Notes under the pieces: generated by a model
The model's input: only the letters and a program-made list of their open reading frames with translations
The model's database searches: none
Told to the model about the DNA's origin: nothing
Program-made: the position numbers and the translations under genes
Part shown: positions 30,266 through 31,641 of the stretch, piece by piece
How positions within the stretch are numbered: position 1 is the stretch's first letter
Layout: every line of letters begins with the position of its first letter
From: Saccoglossus kowalevskii
Lineage: Eukaryota > Hemichordata > Enteropneusta > Harrimaniidae
NCBI RefSeq assembly: GCF_000003605.2
Contig: NW_003108232.1
Location: 1-31,641, forward strand
Length of the DNA: 31,641 bases
Direction: 5' to 3'

Positions 30266-31641
30266 TGAACTAGAGGGTGTTACCCAGTGGAGTAGAGGGT
30301 TTTACCCAGTGGACTAGAGGGTTTTACCCAGTGGACTAGAGGGTTTTACCCAGTGGACTAGAGGGTTTTACCCAGTGGACTAGAGGGTTTTACCCAGTGC
30401 ACTAGAGGGTTTTACCCAGTGGAGTAAAGAGTTTTACCCAGAGGACTAAAGGGTTTTACCCAGTGGACTAGAGGGTTTCATCCAGGGGACTAGAGGGTTT
30501 CATCCAGTGGACTAGAGAGTTTTACCCAGTGGACTAGAGGGTTTTACCCAGTGGACTAGAGGGTTTTACCCAGTGGACTAGAGGGTTTTACCCAGTGGAC
30601 TAGAGGGTTTTACCCAGTGGACTAGAGGGTTTTACCCAGTGGACTAGAGGGTTTCATCCAGTAGACTAGAGAGTTTAACCCAGTGAAATAGAGGGTTTTA
30701 CCCAGTGGACTAGAGGGTTTTACCCAGTGGACTAGAGGGTTTTACCCAGTGGACTAGAGGGTTTCATCTAGTGGACTAGAGAGTTTTACCCAGTGGACTA
30801 GAGAGTTTTACCCAGTGGACGAGAGGGTTTTACCCAGTGGACTAGAGGGTTTTACCCAGTGGACTAGAGGGTTTCATCCAGTGGACTAGAGGGTTTACCC
30901 AGTGGAGTAGAGGGTTTTACCCAGTGGACTAGAGGGTTTTACCCAGTGGACTAGAGGGTTTTACCCAGTGGACTAGAGGGTTTTACCCAGTGGACTAGAG
31001 GGTTTTACCCAGTGCACTAGAGGGTTTTACCCAGTGGAGTAGAGAGTTTTACCCAGTGGACTAAAGGGTTTTACCCAGTGGACTAGAGGGTTTCATCCAG
31101 TGGACTAGAGGGTTTCATCCAGTGGACTAGAGAGTTTTACCCAGTGGACTAGAGGGTTTTACCCAGTGGACTAGAGGGTTTTACCCAGTGGACTAGAGGG
31201 TTTTACCCAGTGGACTAGAGGGTTTTACCCAGTGGACTAGAGGGTTTTACCCAGTGGACTAGAGGGTTTCATCCAGTAGACTAGAGAGTTTAACCCAGTG
31301 AAATAGAGGGTTTTACCCAGTGGACTAGAGGGTTTTACCCAGTGGACTAGAGGGTTTTACCCAGTGGACTAGAGGGTTTCATCTAGTGGACTAGAGAGTT
31401 TTACCCAGTGGACTAGAGAGTTTTACCCAGTGGACGAGAGGGTTTTACCCAGTAGACTAGAGAGTTTTACCCAGTGGACTAGAGGGTTTTACCCAGTGGA
31501 CGAGAAGGTTTTACCCAGTGAACTAGAGGGTTTTACCCAGTGGACTAGAGGGTTTTACCCAGTGGACTAGAGGGTTTTACCCAGTGGACTAGAGGGTTTT
31601 ACCCAGTGGACTAGAGGGTTTCATCTAGTGGACTAGAGTGA
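30222..31641. repeat. Partial unit with tandem 28-mer duplication at window end
   Basis: TCACAT 30222 to GAAATA 30685 is 463 bp. This equals the 468 of the 23259 copy minus five single-base losses in 30222-30262. A second GAAATA follows at 31300, 615 bp on: 28 monomers minus one T lost at about 30895. The block 30288-30890 is thus repeated at 30903-31505. The window ends with GAGTGA, where the last three bases depart from the monomer; too few to say whether the array ends here. Confidence 0.8.
30288..31505. repeat. Tandem duplication of a 28-monomer block
   Basis: The block from the GGAGTAG monomer through GCACTAG, the GGAGTAAAG position, GAAATA and GGACGAG occurs at 30288-30890 and again from 30903. 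The shift is 615 bp: 28 monomers minus one T in GGGTTTACCC at about 30893. In the second copy GGAGTAAAG is GGAGTAGAG (about 31036). Confidence 0.78.

Larger units (their letters stand above)
1..31641. repeat. 22-bp tandem satellite array filling the window
   Basis: The window is a head-to-tail array of a 22-bp monomer (halves GGACTAGAGGG and TTTTACCCAGT; an exact copy is 378-399), about 1,440 copies in one orientation. Monomer composition is 7 G, 4 C, 5 A, 6 T. Variation is concentrated in the first six bases (GGACTA, AGACCA, GGATTA, GGACGA, GAACTA, GGAGTA, GCACTA, GGCCTA, GAAATA, AAGCTA), at position 10 (GAGGG or GAGAG) and in the core (TTTTACCC or TTTCATCC); the GTTT stretch is nearly invariant. 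Neither array edge is inside the window. No unique DNA, gene or mobile element interrupts it. Each common monomer type has a stop on each strand (TAG forward; TAA, TAG or TGA reverse), so there is no coding potential. The scale and order fit eukaryotic heterochromatic satellite DNA; family and species are not recognised. Confidence 0.98.

Noticed and set aside
1-31641. Possible repeat-protein gene (long open frame through the array)
   Set aside because: The monomer is 22 bp, so frames rotate, and each common monomer type carries a stop on each strand (CTAG, GTAG or GTGA forward; TAA, TAG or TGA reverse). Frames close about every 66 bp. ATG is nearly absent on the plus strand, and minus-strand ATGs (from TTTCATCC) give peptides of about 11 residues.
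1-31641. CRISPR array
   Set aside because: Repeats are directly contiguous with no unique spacers, variants recur in blocks, and there is no leader or cas gene.
1-31641. Telomeric repeat (AGGGTTTTA resembles the TTTTAGGG type)
   Set aside because: The match is only nine bases within a 22-bp unit, followed by CCC on the same strand. There is no pure short telomere repeat anywhere in the window.
1-31641. Alpha-satellite-like centromere with CENP-B boxes
   Set aside because: I saw neither TTCG nor CGGG, both required by the CENP-B box, and the monomer length is wrong. A centromeric role is possible but has no motif support.
1-31641. G-quadruplex-forming array
   Set aside because: There is one GGG run per monomer, so loops would be about 19 bases, too long for a stable structure. 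The complementary ACCC pairs with it instead.
31636-31641. Array end (final bases GAGTGA leave the monomer)
   Set aside because: Only three bases differ, and GAGTGTTTT and GAGTATTTT variants exist inside the array, so no boundary can be claimed.
1-31641. Bacterial or phage tandem repeat
   Set aside because: More than 31 kb of uninterrupted short satellite with nested higher-order structure and no genes is not known to me in prokaryotic genomes; a eukaryotic origin is far more likely.

Overview
The whole 31,641-base window, from first base to last, is one tandem repeat array. The unit is a 22-bp monomer with two halves, GGACTAGAGGG followed directly by TTTTACCCAGT (50% GC, no CpG in the consensus), present about 1,440 times head to tail in one orientation. 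I see no gene, RNA gene, transposon, CRISPR array, replication origin or unique flanking DNA. Each common monomer type carries a stop codon on both strands, and 22 is not a multiple of three, so every frame closes within about three monomers. An uninterrupted satellite of this size points to eukaryotic nuclear heterochromatin (centromeric, pericentromeric, subtelomeric, sex- or B-chromosome). I do not recognise the monomer and cannot name the organism.

The array has a higher-order organisation. Rare monomer variants act as landmarks and recur in a fixed order at fixed, hand-counted distances: TTTTGCCC -220- GTGTTACCCC(1) -467- TCTCAT -149- GTGTTACCCC(2) -407- AAGC -60- TCACAT -446- GAAATA -495- next TTTTGCCC. 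These usual distances sum to 2,244 bp, exactly 102 monomers. Real copies depart from this by whole monomers (multiples of 22 bp) plus a few single-base indels, as expected from unequal crossing-over or replication slippage in register.

Layout: 1-1048 is a partial unit; 1049-3029 is a complete but shortened unit; 3030-5509 is scrambled; 5510-8106 is complete; 8107-10900 is scrambled; 10901-14312 is expanded; 14313-16182 lacks the AAGC and TCACAT landmarks; 16183-19930 is composite; 19931-21977 is truncated; 21978-24529 and 24530-26989 are complete; 26990-28369 is partial; 28370-30221 is nearly complete; 30222-31641 is partial with a tandem 28-mer duplication. Long blocks are copied over great distances: about 1.86 kb at 5985-7843 recurs at 28272-30130 with only three differences noticed.

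Clusters of homopolymer contractions (CCC to CC, TTTT to TTT, GG to G) lie mostly where the module order jumps. They look like long-read consensus errors at assembly joins, so the order across those joins deserves caution.
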